This document shows positions 1-11,430 of a stretch of 64,000 bases of DNA, piece after piece. The stretch comes from Atopsyche davidsoni (Eukaryota > Arthropoda > Insecta > Trichoptera > Hydrobiosidae). Both the position numbers and the translations under genes were made by a program. Where the stretch lies: NCBI GenBank assembly GCA_022113835.1, contig JAILWY010000001.1:2852001-2916000 (forward strand). The letters run 5' to 3'. Numbering within the stretch: position 1 is the stretch's first letter; each line of letters starts with the position of its first letter. The notes under the pieces were generated by a model. The model was not told the origin of the DNA. It made no database searches and was given only the letters and a program-made list of their open reading frames with translations.

Positions 1-1080
1 GACTAGACTTATAGTTGTGTATTTTTATGTCCGGAAAGAGATTAGACCAGGTCTGCAATCGTGAATCTGTCATCGACCATATAATTAATAGCAGTGCCAG
101 TCCGATAGCGCTTTCTGAGATATTACGAGAGGCATCTGTGCGGAGTGAGTTTTCCCTAATAAATATTATCTGAACTCGAATAAAAAACATTTTTAAAACA
201 GTCATTATTCACGACTCTTGGGTGATAACAGCAAGTGGATTTATGCAGGTTTTTAGGGTTTACCAAACTTAAATTATTAAAAGTTTACTCGGAAATGTCA
301 GGTAAGATATCGTTTTATGACTGTAATGAGGTCTCCGGTATTCGCACTGTTGTATACATATATATTTGTATGTATGTATGTAAACAAAACATATTTCGGT
401 ATCTGGTAAAAGAAAAGTTCCGGGTGAATTTAGAGAGGGTTTTTTTTACAAGTTAAGATGGCAACACGGTAACAGTTTTGAAATAAAACTTCCCCTATTT
501 TCAGAGGAGTCGTAAAATATCACACAAACAAATCCCCACTAATTTCATTACCAGATTCCAGAACAACCCCCGCAATCGCGTGGTTTTTACGCCAACTTTT
601 GACTGACGGGGGTGCAAGATATATTGCAGAAGATTTGTTGCATATTTCTGTTGCAGTTTGCCGGTGATTCTCAAACTGTCGTCATTAAACTTCTTCATTA
701 ATATATATTAAATCTTTACTTCCACCTAGTTTAACTTGTTTTTTTGCGTATACTTGAAAAGCTTAAATGGCGCTTTTTTACTATTTTAATTTCACTAAAA
801 AGTATTATTTGCACACATGCAACAAAAAACATAAAATATGCCATGTTAGTTTTATTCAGGTTTTCAACTATTTTAATGAACATTAACATTATTGTAAATA
901 AAAAAAAATACTTTTTTACTTAAATGTTAGATTTAAATGTCAGAGGTTTACGAATCAGCTTTTTACTCCTTGCCTGTAAAACCTCGCTAATTCATGGTTT
1001 CCATAGATCAGATTTTGAAAACGACTATACATAAGACGATATAATTTAAAAATATTTTTTTAAACATAAGGATGACATAC
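1..1080. other. AT-rich non-coding stretch
   Basis: No gene is seen. The only low-complexity item is a short TATA/TGTA run near 353-382. The open frames here are short and of AT-rich random composition. Confidence 0.5.
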
Positions 1081-1370
1081 ATGATTGAGGATGATTAATG
1101 AAATTCCCAGAAAAATATCATCGTGATTTGTGTGGGATTTGAACCCACATCCCCTGGCTTACATGGCCGGTGTACTAACCCTTGTACTAACGAATCACTT
1201 CCATTAATAGAGAATTTTTAACAATCATACTCTACATATGAACCAATGTGCCCAGGCCAACCAATATTTCTTTAATCATCTTCTATGTATAAACTAATGT
1301 GCCTAATCATATTAGTAATGGGTAATAAATACGCATCTGATTGACGTTCAATCCAAAAAATAGACATAAT
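1081..1370 (-). mobile_element. Fold-back tRNA-derived SINE, copy 1
   Basis: On the minus strand a tRNA-like core spans about 1200 to 1121, with box B seen in reverse as GGGATTTGAACCC at 1134-1146 and a box A-like block over 1187-1198. The right flank (about 1266-1318) is the inverted match of the partly decayed left flank at 1081-1113. The outer segment ending near 1360 (ATAAATACGCATCTGATT) is shared with the copies at 39082-39405 and 6931-7312. So this is a repeat family, not a functional tRNA gene: the acceptor stem does not close and the anticodon arm is poor. Confidence 0.75.
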
Positions 1371-1399
1371 TTTTAAAAGGTAAAATTGTAGATCAGCTT

Positions 1400-1620
1400 G
1401 TGAACATATGTGAATGCAGAAAGGGAAACGCAGTTTGAACGACTGCGGTTTCCAGGGCTGTGCTCGCGAGCTTTTTGCTCGCTGCGTTCAGAGGTCTGCT
1501 GTCTGTTATCATATCGTGTGACGCGACCCGGGGTTGACAACCCGTGGCGTGTGAAGGGCGTGGGAGCGACAGAACCTTCAGCTAGAGACACCGGAGGGAG
1601 GAGAGGGTGAGGGACAGATA
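1400..1620. other. Small CpG-rich island
   Basis: GC and CpG rise sharply against the AT-rich flanks (TGCTCGCGAGC near 1460, GACGCGACCCGGGG near 1520). Overlapping frames on both strands look like composition shadows. It may be a small regulatory island or a relic of the adjoining repeat; nothing specific is recognised. Confidence 0.35.
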
Positions 1621-1799
1621 CATTACGTAAGTATTGAGACTGCTCATAACTATCATCGAACCGTTATTTTATTAATCATATAGTAGTAAATATTACTTAC
1701 TGGAACATTGTTCATTAGTATTTTTTTACGTAAATAAATCTGATATGTTTTGTAAATGTGTTAAAATAATATGCGTAAAATATCGACAGTAAAGTAAAT

Positions 1800-2100
1800 T
1801 ATCACCGCATCTGTATCGGTAATGAAGTAGTGAACTTGAAACGACTGTGGAGAGTAGGAGACGGGGGCTCCTTCTATTGTTTATGCAGCCTGCCCTAGAA
1901 GGAATACCAGATCCTTATTCCAGATCTTTGTTAAAAAAGGATTGTACAATAATAGTATAAGGTAATAACAATATGCAGATCTTTTCTTCAAAACTGCGGT
2001 GTACGAGAACCCGGGGATAATACACTATTTTCCCTAAGAAAACCACGAACAGACTTGTTCAGTAAGACGACCACACACTGATTTGATAAGAAGAAAATAA
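1800..2100 (+). mobile_element. LINE-tailed short retroelement, copy 1
   Basis: This is a diverged copy of a repeat found about eleven times in the window. Recognisable blocks are the TCGGTAATGAAGTAGTG head, the AAAACTGCGGTGTACGAGA block and AAGAAAACCACGAAC near the 3' end. The LINE-like tail is eroded here. No pol III boxes are visible in the head, so the origin of the 5' part is unknown. Confidence 0.6.
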
Positions 2101-2279
2101 TTTGATTATATTATAAAATATATTTTATCCTATGTATTTATTTGTACTTTGAATGAAGTACTCGTCGTTTATTCACATATTAAAATTCGCAATATATCAT
2201 ACTTAAGCTAATTTCTTAGCTTTCAATTTTAACTCGTACAGCAGGTCTAATTTTTTTTGTCTCTGTGATTGGATATTCA

Positions 2280-2545
2280 TCAGATATGCTTTGGATACAA
2301 AGCCAGGACTTGATCCGAGGGTTCTCGGGTTACTAAGCCAACCCCGGCAGGTACGCCTGACGCCCTGGGGGATGCCATCGATTTTTTGCCAAGGGTTGAA
2401 GAAAGGCAGAAACGCACAGTTATTTTTGTGTCTTGTTTACACTGTGACTGGGCGAATTCTCGATTTTGAAACTGTAAATTGTGCAAGCTCTGGGTTTTTT
2501 GCGCAAAATGGGACGGACTGCGAAGGCGAATTTTATAAATGATTT
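2280..2545. other. GC-moderate patch, unidentified
   Basis: A patch of higher GC with an imperfect snap-back (GAGGGTTCTCGGGTT). On the minus strand it has TGGCTTAGTAAC and GGATCAAGTCC, resembling pol III boxes A and B, but they are only about 11 bp apart, too close for a tRNA-like promoter. The two overlapping frames look like shadows. Confidence 0.2.
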
Positions 2546-2794
2546 TATTTCTTGTTGGAATCTAGCTTGTTTATAAAGCCTATTCAATTATCTTTTTAAT
2601 ACGAACAATAAAGTTTTCTATTAATTCATATATATTTTTAAAACTGTATCTTAAATACGTAAAATTTATGCTTTTTTTAAAAATTTATTTAACTATCATA
2701 AAATAATTTAAATCATATTATTGAATGCAGCTTACACCGTAAGTCATTGTTTAACTACAACTAGTCTACTCTACAAAATATTTTTATAATATAT

Positions 2795-3165
2795 ATTCAA
2801 ATACAATTGTCTTCTTCATCAAGTGCCTTTCCTCAGAGGATGTTGGCAACCATTTCACTGTATTTAACATATACTCATCCTGAACCAGTGTTCATGGTTT
2901 TCTAATGGGAAAATAGTGTAGTGTTTCCCCGATTTCTTCTACACCGCAGATTTATATTAGAATGAAAAGTATGCGTATTGTTGCTGCCCAATAGCATTAT
3001 TATATAATCCTTTCCTTACAAAGCTCTGGCGTTTAGATCTGATACTCCTTCTGCAACTAGCTACAGAAACCATATCAGGAGCCCCTTATCTTAGATCCCT
3101 CCACAATTATTCCAAGTCCACTTCTCCATTACTGATCTTTAACATTTGCTTAGAGTACGAGAAGC
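2795..3165 (-). mobile_element. LINE-tailed short retroelement, copy 2
   Basis: Minus-strand copy. Its 3' tail appears first on the plus strand as TTCTTCATCAAGTGCCTTTCC, followed by the conserved CCAACC block, ACCGCAG, CAATAGCATTATTATATAAT and AAAGCTCTGGCGTTTAGATC. The order mirrors the plus-strand copies at 3885 and 30985. Nearly full length. Confidence 0.75.
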
Positions 3166-3379
3166 GGGGAGACAATATAGGTCTATTCTTACGAATTATT
3201 AGCACATTTCAACAACACTGTAACTTTACTAAAGCTGTTAATCTGTGATTCATTTGTGCGTCAGTGTTGCATGCAATACGTGTCCTTAAACCCAAAACTG
3301 CTTATTCCCAAAGACGGCTCGTAATATCAAAGATTTATCCATTTTTTCAGAGTAACGGAAAAATACAATACAGCCAAAA

Positions 3380-3765
3380 AATAGCAATCAAGTCCGTCTC
3401 TGTTCGCACCCCCATTAGCGGGGGTGCAACTTTGGGGAATTCGCCGAAAAAAAAAACACAACCCTGACCGTTTATTTTTCCGCTATATCTGTTTTTTGCC
3501 TGCGGGAGGGTCGCCTATAACGCGATTCGCACAACGCCGCCGGGCTACCTGGTCGTGTGCGCGGCGCGAGGAGCCAGACCCTCGGCCGCTTCCCACAGAG
3601 CCTCGTCCAGGTCCTTTGTCCCGCGCGCGTCTCTCGTCCCTTGCACCTGATTTTCGATTCCCCAAGGACAGCATCCAGTTTTTTGTCCGCCCCGTGGATA
3701 AAAGGATTACGTCGCCGAATGTGACGCTATAAAATACCAAAGTTTTATTCTCTTTGTTAGTAAGA
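3380..3765. other. CpG-rich island with hairpin
   Basis: CpG density rises from about 3480 to 3720. A perfect 8-bp hairpin with a 6-base loop (GCACCCCC / GGGGGTGC) lies at 3406-3427. Frames on both strands span the island, as expected for GC-rich DNA, so I do not call a gene. It may be a regulatory island; no named motif cluster was found. Confidence 0.35.
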
Positions 3766-3884
3766 TTAATCTATTACAAAACCGAATCGCTTGAAATTTT
3801 TATATCAAATGATTCTATTATTGTAAAGAATGTCTGCATCCGTCTGTTTTTTTAATTTTTTATTTAACATATTTTTCTCTACAT

Positions 3885-4235
3885 GCTGTTGCTTGTGCGT
3901 GGCTGCTATTCTGCACCCTGAGCGTATGTAAAGGATCGGTAATGCGGTAGTGGGCTTTGAATGATTGTGGAGGGACGTGCTCTGGAAGTACTGCTATTGT
4001 TTCAGTGGCTTGAGCCAGAGCTTTGTAAGGAAATGATTATATAATAGTGCTATTGGGCAGCAGCAATACGCATACTTTTCTTTCCAATATAAAACTGCGG
4101 TTTTGAAGGACTCGATGACCTACTACACTATTTTTAATAATCGCTCATCATGAGTGAGTGATCGCTCGGTGAAATGGTCGCCAACCTCCTCTGAGAAGAG
4201 GCACGTGATTATGGTGATGATGAAGCCATAAGTAA
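3885..4235 (+). mobile_element. LINE-tailed short retroelement, copy 3
   Basis: Close to full length. The head reads CCCTGAGCGTATGTAAAGG; the middle has CAGAGCTTTGTAAGG and GTGCTATTGGGCAGCAGC. It ends with ATGGTCGCCAACCTCCTCTG, then AGAAGAGGCACGTGAT and a GATGATGAAG tail. The final block matches the end of the LINE coding region seen at 58143-58525, which suggests mobilisation by that LINE. Confidence 0.8.
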
Positions 4236-4429
4236 TCATTAAGTTTTGCGGACATGTGTATTTAAAGATAATTGAAGATATTCGAAGACAAAATTAAATT
4301 CTTATAATAGGTTGATTTAAACCAAGTATTATATAAGTCACATAATGCGAATATTTATAATATGAGCGAATTTGGTTTCAAAAGGCGGATTTTGTTTGCT
4401 TTAGGTTTTTTATAGATTAGAAGAGGTGT

Positions 4430-4685
4430 TGTATTTGTAGTTTGGTGAAGGTGCTGACTAGAAGCAGCATTATAGCCGGGCATGACGTCACAGGGCAGTC
4501 ACCCCCGCGGGGACAGTTGTAGGGTTTTGTAGGGGAAGTTAATTAGGAGGGATGATGGCTGGCAGTTTTGTTCTAGCTTCTAAATAAACTGCCTTCAGTT
4601 ACTTACTGTGGGAGGGAGCCGCATGCGGGCACAGCCTTGCTAATATGCAGGGGTCAACTAGCCCGTGATCTGAAAAAATAATAAA
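4430..4685. promoter_or_regulatory. GC-rich block with a CRE, possible enhancer
   Basis: A unique-looking GC-moderate block between repeats. It contains a perfect CRE palindrome TGACGTCA (4483-4490) and a TTAATTA homeodomain-type core near 4540. There is no open frame of note. It is a candidate cis-regulatory element only; conservation could not be tested. Confidence 0.25.
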
Positions 4686-4689
4686 TTAT

Positions 4690-5970
4690 GAATATTCTCA
4701 TATGTGCCTTATAACAATATCATGTTTAGCCAAAAAATGTGCAACGTGTCTAGAATATTAATTAAATTTAGACTGTTGGAGTTTTTTTCATAACTGATTT
4801 TTACATTTCGAGAATACTTTAAGACCTAAAAACATTTTGTGATTAGATGACAAAGCTATGTCAGTAAAAAGTTAATATAAGTTAAAAAAGAAAGAATTAA
4901 AATAAATTAAAAATATTTTTTTAATATCAAAAAATGTTACTGAAAACGGAATAGTTCTTGTATTTAATTGTTATATTTAACATTGAAGTTGAATCAACAG
5001 TATTTATTCAGCGTTTAGGAGTGGCGTACAGTCCATTTAAGTAGAAAAACAATGGATACCTTATAAAAAAAATTGGTATAGCATGCTCAACCAATCACAG
5101 AAATTATAAAAATATTGATAGTATAAAAGCATAGTGTCTAAAAGGTTTCGATCCCCTGAAGGCAGTGGATGCACTTTGTTTCAATCATTGGAGCATCGTT
5201 TGGGAATATTGGCTCAGATAACAAATGTTGTCGACGCCACTCCTTAAATGGATACTTTTTGGCATTTGTTTTTTTTATTGATTTATTAATAGACAAGCCG
5301 CGCACACGAGCTCTGCGGGCGATCAATGGACGACAATGGCGGACTGTCGTAGAAATTACAGCAACTACAAACAAATGCTTTATAATGTATTCTATTGAAG
5401 AAATAAATATTTGTGCTTCTGAATATATTCAATTTTTATGCTGATTTGAGTTATTCACAATCTTGAATAAGAAATTTTACGTACGAAATAATTTAATATT
5501 TTACAGATAGTGTCAAAAAGAAAAAAAAACAATGTATGTCCAGTGAGTAATAAATTGGCATACTTTGATAATAATTATAATTTATTATAACCTTGTTTTC
5601 TATAAAATAAGAAAAATAAATTAGCAATATACGCAAGTACATACACTAGTCACAAACATACAAAATAACATCTCAAACGAGTCTATGCAGCAGAAAAGAA
5701 ATATATAAATCTTGCATAAAAAACATTTTTTTGACTCGAAAAAAATTAAATTAGGTGAAAAAATGTCGATAAAGGCTTATCGATTATTTTGGTTTATATA
5801 TTAAAAAAATTATAATCGAAATGTAACTAAAATGTAAAATTAACATTAGGGAGATAAAAGCCATACTATTAAAGCACTGAGATAGAGAAAAGTGATTCAG
5901 GAATTTTATCCAAGAAAAATTACTCATCACTACTAAAATACTCCGATATAGCACTGTATAGATAAAAACC
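4690..5970. other. AT-rich stretch, no gene seen
   Basis: Mostly AT-rich. A slightly GC-richer patch at 5160-5400 has overlapping frames on both strands (about 78-91 codons) and one GGCGGAC motif near 5338. There is no similarity I can name and no repeat copy. Confidence 0.35.
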
Positions 5971-5971
5971 A

Positions 5972-6086
5972 ATATTTAATTTTTAAATAAAATACTTAAG
6001 TGATTTTTCCACGTGATAGTTTTTTATTTTGTGTTTATTACTGTGGAAAAATCACTCAAGTACTCTCCGTCAAAAATATTGTCTTA
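5972..6086. mobile_element. Palindromic MITE, truncated copy 1
   Basis: Has the family ends AAAATACTTAAGTGATTTTT and AAAAATCACTCAAGTACTCT in inverted orientation, with CCACGTG inside, then the outer block TCCGTCAAAAATATTG. The central part with the GAAACCGGTC motif is missing. Other copies lie at 9390, 31916, 51731 and 54880. Confidence 0.65.
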
Positions 6087-6199
6087 ATCTCATATGATTT
6101 ACTCAGTGGATTTGTTGGCATACGCTTTATCTAGCGAGACGATTAGAATGCAGTGCAAGTATCGTAATTGAGTGGTGCATTATAATTGTGATTATTCAT

Positions 6200-6480
6200 A
6201 TTAAAGCAGTTGAATATTCTGCACGTGGCCGTCACGTGGGGGCTCCCGGTTCGAGTCCCGCGGGCGCATTGTTTGGGCGAGTCCACTTTTTTATTGCGAA
6301 GGAGGGACGGAGTCCTATTTGTGTTTCACGCGCGGCGCTTGTGCGGGGGAGTTAAAGGGTTTTAAAAATGCATTTTCAATTATAGATATCCGCTCTGATG
6401 CAGCAGCATGCACCGCCCTGCTGCAGCGGACTCCTCCGGGCACTGTCAACCGGGAGTACAAAGAGCCCAGACTAGATTCT
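6200..6480 (+). other. GC-rich patch with isolated box B-like sequence
   Basis: GGTTCGAGTCCCGCGG near 6249 matches a pol III box B, but no convincing box A sits 30-60 bases upstream and no tRNA fold is apparent. A CTGATGCAGCAGCATGCACC block follows. It could be a decayed tRNA-related SINE. Weak. Confidence 0.25.
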
Positions 6481-6639
6481 TGAACCTAAATATTCTTATT
6501 AAATATCAATTTAGTTTTTAGATACATGACATATTTACGGTTATTATTTTTCCAGCATGGATATTTTATAAGTGTGTATTCGTTCTCCTAAACTAAATTT
6601 AAGGCTCAATTTGATATGATATATTATACTCTCCCTATT

Positions 6640-6925
6640 TTGTTGCATTTACGTGGCTGCCATTCTGTACCCTGAGCGTGTGTAGAGGATCGGTAATGTA
6701 CCTTGTCCAGGTGGGGGACTTCTGATCTAAATACCAGAGCTTTATAAGGATAGCATTATTTAACAATGCTATTGGGCAGTAGCAATACTAACTACGGTGT
6801 AAAAGGACCAGGGGACCCACTATGCTATTTTCCCCTTAGAAAACCATGAACACTGGCTCAGCATGAGTATATGCTCAGTGAAATGTTCGCCAACCTCCTC
6901 TGAGTAGACACTTGATAAATAAGAA
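6640..6925 (+). mobile_element. LINE-tailed short retroelement, copy 4
   Basis: The head GGCTGCCATTCTGTACCCTG is well kept, and CCAGAGCTTTATAAGG, GCTATTGGGCAGTAGC and CCATGAACACTGGCTCAGC follow in family order. It ends with TTCGCCAACCTCCTCTGAG and a short tail. The next element (6931) begins directly after it. Confidence 0.8.
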
Positions 6926-6930
6926 TTATA

Positions 6931-7312
6931 TATGTGATTAAGCATATTTTTTTCACACATTGAAAACGATTAAAGAAAACTCTCAGAAAATATCATCGTG
7001 ACTTGTGAGGGATACGAACCCACATCCCCAAGCTTTCATGGCCGGTGCATTTATCCAGCTATGCTAACGAGCCACTGCAATTTAGTGAGAATTTTTAATA
7101 ATCATAATCTACATATGAACCAATATGCCCAGGCTAATCAATATTTAATGATTTGCAAACACTGGACTTAATTAAAGTCACAAGTCACGATGATATTTTC
7201 TGAGAGTTTTCTTTAATCGTTTTCAATGTGTGAAAAAAATATGCTTAATCACATAAACATACTAATACCTGCATGGGTAAATAAATACGCATCTGATTAA
7301 CATTAATCCAAT
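6931..7312 (-). mobile_element. Fold-back tRNA-derived SINE, copy 2, with perfect arms
   Basis: Two arms, 6931-7008 and 7178-7255, are perfect inverted repeats of 78 bp by eye. The 169-bp loop carries the minus-strand tRNA-like core: box B reads in reverse as GGATACGAACCC near 7010-7021, and GGCCGGTGCAT lies in the anticodon-arm region. The outer block TAAATACGCATCTGATTAAC near 7280-7300 matches copies 1 and 39082. The lack of arm divergence contrasts with decay elsewhere and suggests recent copying or arm-to-arm correction. Confidence 0.8.
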
Positions 7313-7319
7313 TTAATAT

Positions 7320-9385
7320 AAAAAGAATTATATAATTTAAATAAAAATATACATGTCTATCTTCATAAAAAATATTTTTTTTTCGTTGTAATAATTAAAC
7401 CAAGATTTTTTACACAATTCGCCACAGTATAATTATACCCCACTTCGTCACACATGTATCTAGTTGTATAATTGGGTAGAGATCCTCTTCAGTAATTAGG
7501 CCTGGTCTCCCTTGCCCTGCTCTATTTATGCATGCCATGCATTCATCTCGCTCGCTTATCTCCACTGCACCCTTCAAATTATAAACCGATACAAACATTC
7601 TAATTACGGCGCATTCAGTGCATCTGACTTGGTGCATCTGATTCTTATGCTAATAATTGGCTCAGTGGTGAAATTATAGCGATAGGCGAGGGGAGCTGCT
7701 TTGAGTACCGGCTAGACTAAATTGTAAATGGAAATAACAGTGTTTCACAAATATAACACGTATGTGTATTTCATTATTTTTCTAAGTAATGGAGGTAGGT
7801 CAGTTAAACTGAAAGGTTCAGTGCTCTTATTATATTTGAAACGAATTTTGCTTAACTTTTCTCAGTAAATACTTAGTGAAACCTCATAAAGCAATTTTTT
7901 ATCTATAATATTAAATCGTTAAAAATAAACTAGCAAAGTTTGCCACTATTGTCTAATTTATACTTAAATTATATTATATGGTATATTAGTATATAATAAT
8001 ATAGCCTTAACTGAGTTTCGCAAACCACAAATTGGGAAGCGCAAATGTAAAACATTATGCAGAGGGTAGGTTTTTACAACATAAACATTCTGTTACAAAA
8101 GATGTTTTACGATTTAAAGGGTTCCAAGGGGACGAAAGAAAAAAATGTCGCGAAGAGTTACCGATTTAGGGTGGCTTCAAAAGAATTACTCAAACTGGGA
8201 GGGGTTGTCGAATTCGCTTTGAGGGTATGTGGTGAAGTGATTTGTATTCATACTCCTAATGTTTATTGCCTAATAATGAATAGAAGTTATGATAATCAAT
8301 TCTATTTATAAGACTCTATACACACGTCTGGAATTCGTTAGTATCATTTGACACGAATGGTTCAACAATATTTATTTAAAATTATAATTACATTACGAGA
8401 TAATGTAGTATATAATTCTGATAGTAAATTACGAGAGCTGATTAGTCTAGTCTTTGTTTTTGTAATTTTCTCAAGTCTGATATATAAGGGATGATTTTTT
8501 AATTAGGATTCAAAAACACACGACGAGAATTTTTATCTTTTATAATTTAAGTGTTAAAATGTTTTATTTTAAATATCAAATTGAAAATATAAATTATGGG
8601 TTATAAAAGCACATCGAATATATTTTATTTTATTTTATTCATTTAAATATTTCAATACCAGTGGCATGTGGTGAGGGCATGCAATTTACGCAAGCCTGAA
8701 TGGGAATGTGAATAATTTCTGAAACTAATGAGCTTGATACTGTTTTTTTTTTTAATGTTGAAGCTATAAGACAGGATCTTTACTTATTATTTATTTACTT
8801 AAACTGTCAATTTTGCCCTTTCTTGCTCTAGGGCGTTCGGCATCTTCGGTAAGCCATTTTCTATTAATGGAATCTCGTTAAACCCTTTCATCTCCAGAGC
8901 AGGAAGTGGGAAAATATCCTGGATCGGGAATTATCCTGCATCATCAGAGCTGATACTTTTGGCAGCCGATCTAAAAAAACGCCTGTTCTCCGAGAGACTA
9001 GTACGGGCGACTGCTTGAACTGCACTGAACTCTAGTATTTTGAGCCTAACACCTTCAAACCCGGTAAAAATATATGTAATATATTTATAAAAGTACATAA
9101 CATAAGTTAAAGATTGAATTTAATTGTTTTTCGTAAGTCATTTCCCATTTTCAAAATTGAATATGTATTTTTAAATATTTAAAATATAAATTTAAATATA
9201 AAGCTATAAAGCTTAATGTATTTTTGAATGGGTAAGGTTAGGTTAGTCACCGTAAAGTCTGAGAAGCTCACGTGGATCTCAAGTTGTTTCATGGATAAAA
9301 AACCGTTTCACATGTTTCAATAGTTTTGGCGTGAGTATAAGTGGATTAGGTTATAATATGAGATTATTCAATCAACGTCTATTTA
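7320..9385. other. AT-rich stretch with a few GC-moderate patches
   Basis: No gene is called. A frame at 8057-8311 (84 codons, true ATG) has unremarkable composition. At 8657 the string CAGTGGCATGTGG resembles the CAGTGGCGTGC ends seen at 25340 and 43680, possibly hAT-like. A GC-moderate unique block at 8800-9070 shows no repeat copy and could be conserved non-coding DNA. TTAGG-like strings occur near 9233. Confidence 0.35.
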
Positions 9386-9389
9386 ATAT

Positions 9390-9605
9390 TTTAAATAATA
9401 AGAAGTAAAATACATTAGTGATCTTTCTACATATAGATTTTTATTAGTGACCGGTTTCGCAAACCTTTCACGTTGGCATTATCAAACAGAGTCACCGGTC
9501 ACCAATAAAAATCTATATGTGAATAAATCACTCAAGTATTTTACTTATTATTAAAAATATTAAAATGGAATTCCACCAAGTACTCTCTGTCAAAAATATT
9601 GAATT
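9390..9605. mobile_element. Palindromic MITE, copy 2
   Basis: Inverted ends around AAAATACATTAGTGAT and ATCACTCAAGTATTTTACT. The centre has GTGACCGGTTTCGCAAACC, TTCACGTTGGCATTATC and AAACAGAG in family order. The right flank GGAATTCCACCAAGTACTCT then TGTCAAAAATATTGAATT is the shared outer block. The family centre holds a stem followed by GAAACCGGTC on the reverse strand. Confidence 0.75.
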
Positions 9606-9679
9606 ACCAACGTATATTTATTGATTTTGGCACCACAAAGGGAAGCCTTGGCAGAGATGCATTGCACATGCCTAAAATT

Positions 9680-9990
9680 GACAAGAATAGGTAAGGTTAG
9701 GTTATATTATTGATTTTTGTGAAAACCGTCTCACAGGAAATACGTTTTTGCCTATACAGGTTTTATTGATTGTCATTATAAGTACGTTGTTTCACTAATA
9801 GGATATATTGGTAAAAATAATTGCTTAGTACAAGTGATTCGTTGGTATAATTGGTAATGCACCGGCCATGTAAGCTTGGGGATGTGGGTTCAAATCCCAC
9901 ACAAATCACGATGACATTTTTCTAAGAGTTTATTTAATCAAGTTTCAATATTTGAAAAAATGTACTTCATCATTATCAAGGTTAGGTTAG
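9680..9990 (+). mobile_element. Fold-back SINE family, second subfamily, copy 3
   Basis: The head ATTGATTTTTGTGAAAACCG, then TCTCACAGGAAATACG and GCCTATACAGG, matches the copies at 46193 and 27295. The tRNA-like core runs about 9836-9912: TGATTCGTTGGTATAATTGG (box A region), GGCCATGTAAGC, and box B GGTTCAAATCCC. The 3' arm TTTGAAAAAATGTACTTCAT closes the element. The left arm is largely lost. TTAGG-like strings flank it. Confidence 0.75.
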
Positions 9991-10059
9991 GTTTAAAATA
10001 AGTTTGGTTATTTACGTTTTTGGTACATATGGACCTCAAGGTGTTGCATTGGCGGAAAT

Positions 10060-10300
10060 GCGTTGCACATGCTTAAGGAGTTCGTTTACTTCTTAATAGC
10101 TATCTCACAGCGTCGCGGGGTGCGAGGTGCGAGGGAGGGGGTGTCTGGCTGTGGCATTTAAATAAAAAGGATTGCGAAGGGGTGAGCGCCGTCGCCTCAG
10201 AAGTGAGCCGCAGAAAATAAAAAACTGCGGAAGCTTCGATGTCTTGTTTAAGTTATGGGCGGAATCCGAAAGTAAAACAAGCTAACATGCAATTCGGTAA
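10060..10300. other. GC-moderate patch, unidentified
   Basis: A CpG-containing patch (GTCGCGGGGTGCGAGGTGCG near 10112; GCCGTCGCCTCAGAAG near 10188) with no long frame. It may be a minor regulatory island. Confidence 0.2.
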
Positions 10301-10954
10301 CGTGTGGCAACATTTCTGAAACAGATGAATGCAAAAAGTCGCGTTCTATTTATGAATAAACGAAAGGGGTTTTTTTTTAAATTTGGAACATGTTTTTTTT
10401 TTCTCAAATATCCGGATAATTTACAAAGCAATATCAAGGAGTGTTTTTACTATAAAAAATAAGAAATATGTATCTAAATATAACTTAAATAATTATTTTT
10501 GGCATGTAAAGTAGAGCATTATTGAATTGCCTGTGACAACTTTTATGAAGATATACTATAAAAAAAGCAACAGATATCGTAAACAGAACTAGAAATACTA
10601 TTTAATGGCTCACAACGCACTGTTAAAAAACCTAGATAAAATTAATAAAATTTGGATACGAAATCTAATCCGCCCAAAGAAACTGGTTGGCAATGCATCA
10701 GCAGTAAATTACGAACTAAACATTTTATTTTATTGAAACAAAACCAAACTAATTTATGTTAAAAAAAAAGTCATAGCTTTAGATAAAATTATTTATATAA
10801 ATAAATGCAACGAAAAAAAAAAAACAAACCAACGTTCGCTCATTTATTTTTTTATATATACATTTATTTTTCAAATACTTTTCCTTCAAAAATTATTTTG
10901 TGTGCATTTTAAAATTATTAAAATCATAAAGCAAACGGCAAGCAAATAAAATTT

Positions 10955-11430
10955 GTGATTAGGTATTTGCGAAATACGCACAAGTCCTTATATGGAAAAC
11001 TCCCTCCTCCGACGTCCTCTTTATTGGCATCTCCCTCCAGTCCTCCCGTTCAGCCAATGAGGAAAGAGATAAAGAGTACCTCCGATTCGCCATATCATTT
11101 TTTTGCAGCACACTCGCGCTCGCGAATGTCGCTCTTGTCTCGCGGCCTTATCTCCGTTCGTCAAAAAGAGATGCAAACATCGCGAATTCGTTATATTTTA
11201 CATTTTGCGACTTGCGCGAATTTCGTCCTTTTCTGGCTGCAGTATCTCCGCGCGCTAGAGAGAGAGAGAGACGCCGAGCTCGCGAATTTGTCATTCGGAT
11301 GAAGCGCCTCCACGCCGGCTTATCCGTTTTTCAAGGGGCCGCCGCGTGCGCTAGAAAGAGACGCAGATATCGCGAAATCTTTGTTCGGACAACGCAATGT
11401 TTATAAAGTACACGCGACGGTTCGCGGAAA
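10955..11430. promoter_or_regulatory. CpG-rich regulatory block with CArG box and CCAAT boxes
   Basis: A CpG island in AT-rich DNA. It holds a perfect CArG box CCTTATATGG (10986-10995), CCAAT boxes in both orientations (ATTGG 11023-11027; CCAAT 11054-11058), and four TCGCGA-centred strings (near 11120, 11178, 11280, 11374). A short GA run lies near 11263. The mix fits a promoter or enhancer. Overlapping frames (115 and 64 codons) are likely composition effects. No transcript start can be set. Confidence 0.4.

Noticed and set aside
9233..9990. Telomeric TTAGG array
   Set aside because: Only one or two imperfect units at each place; dispersed insect-style strings, not an array.
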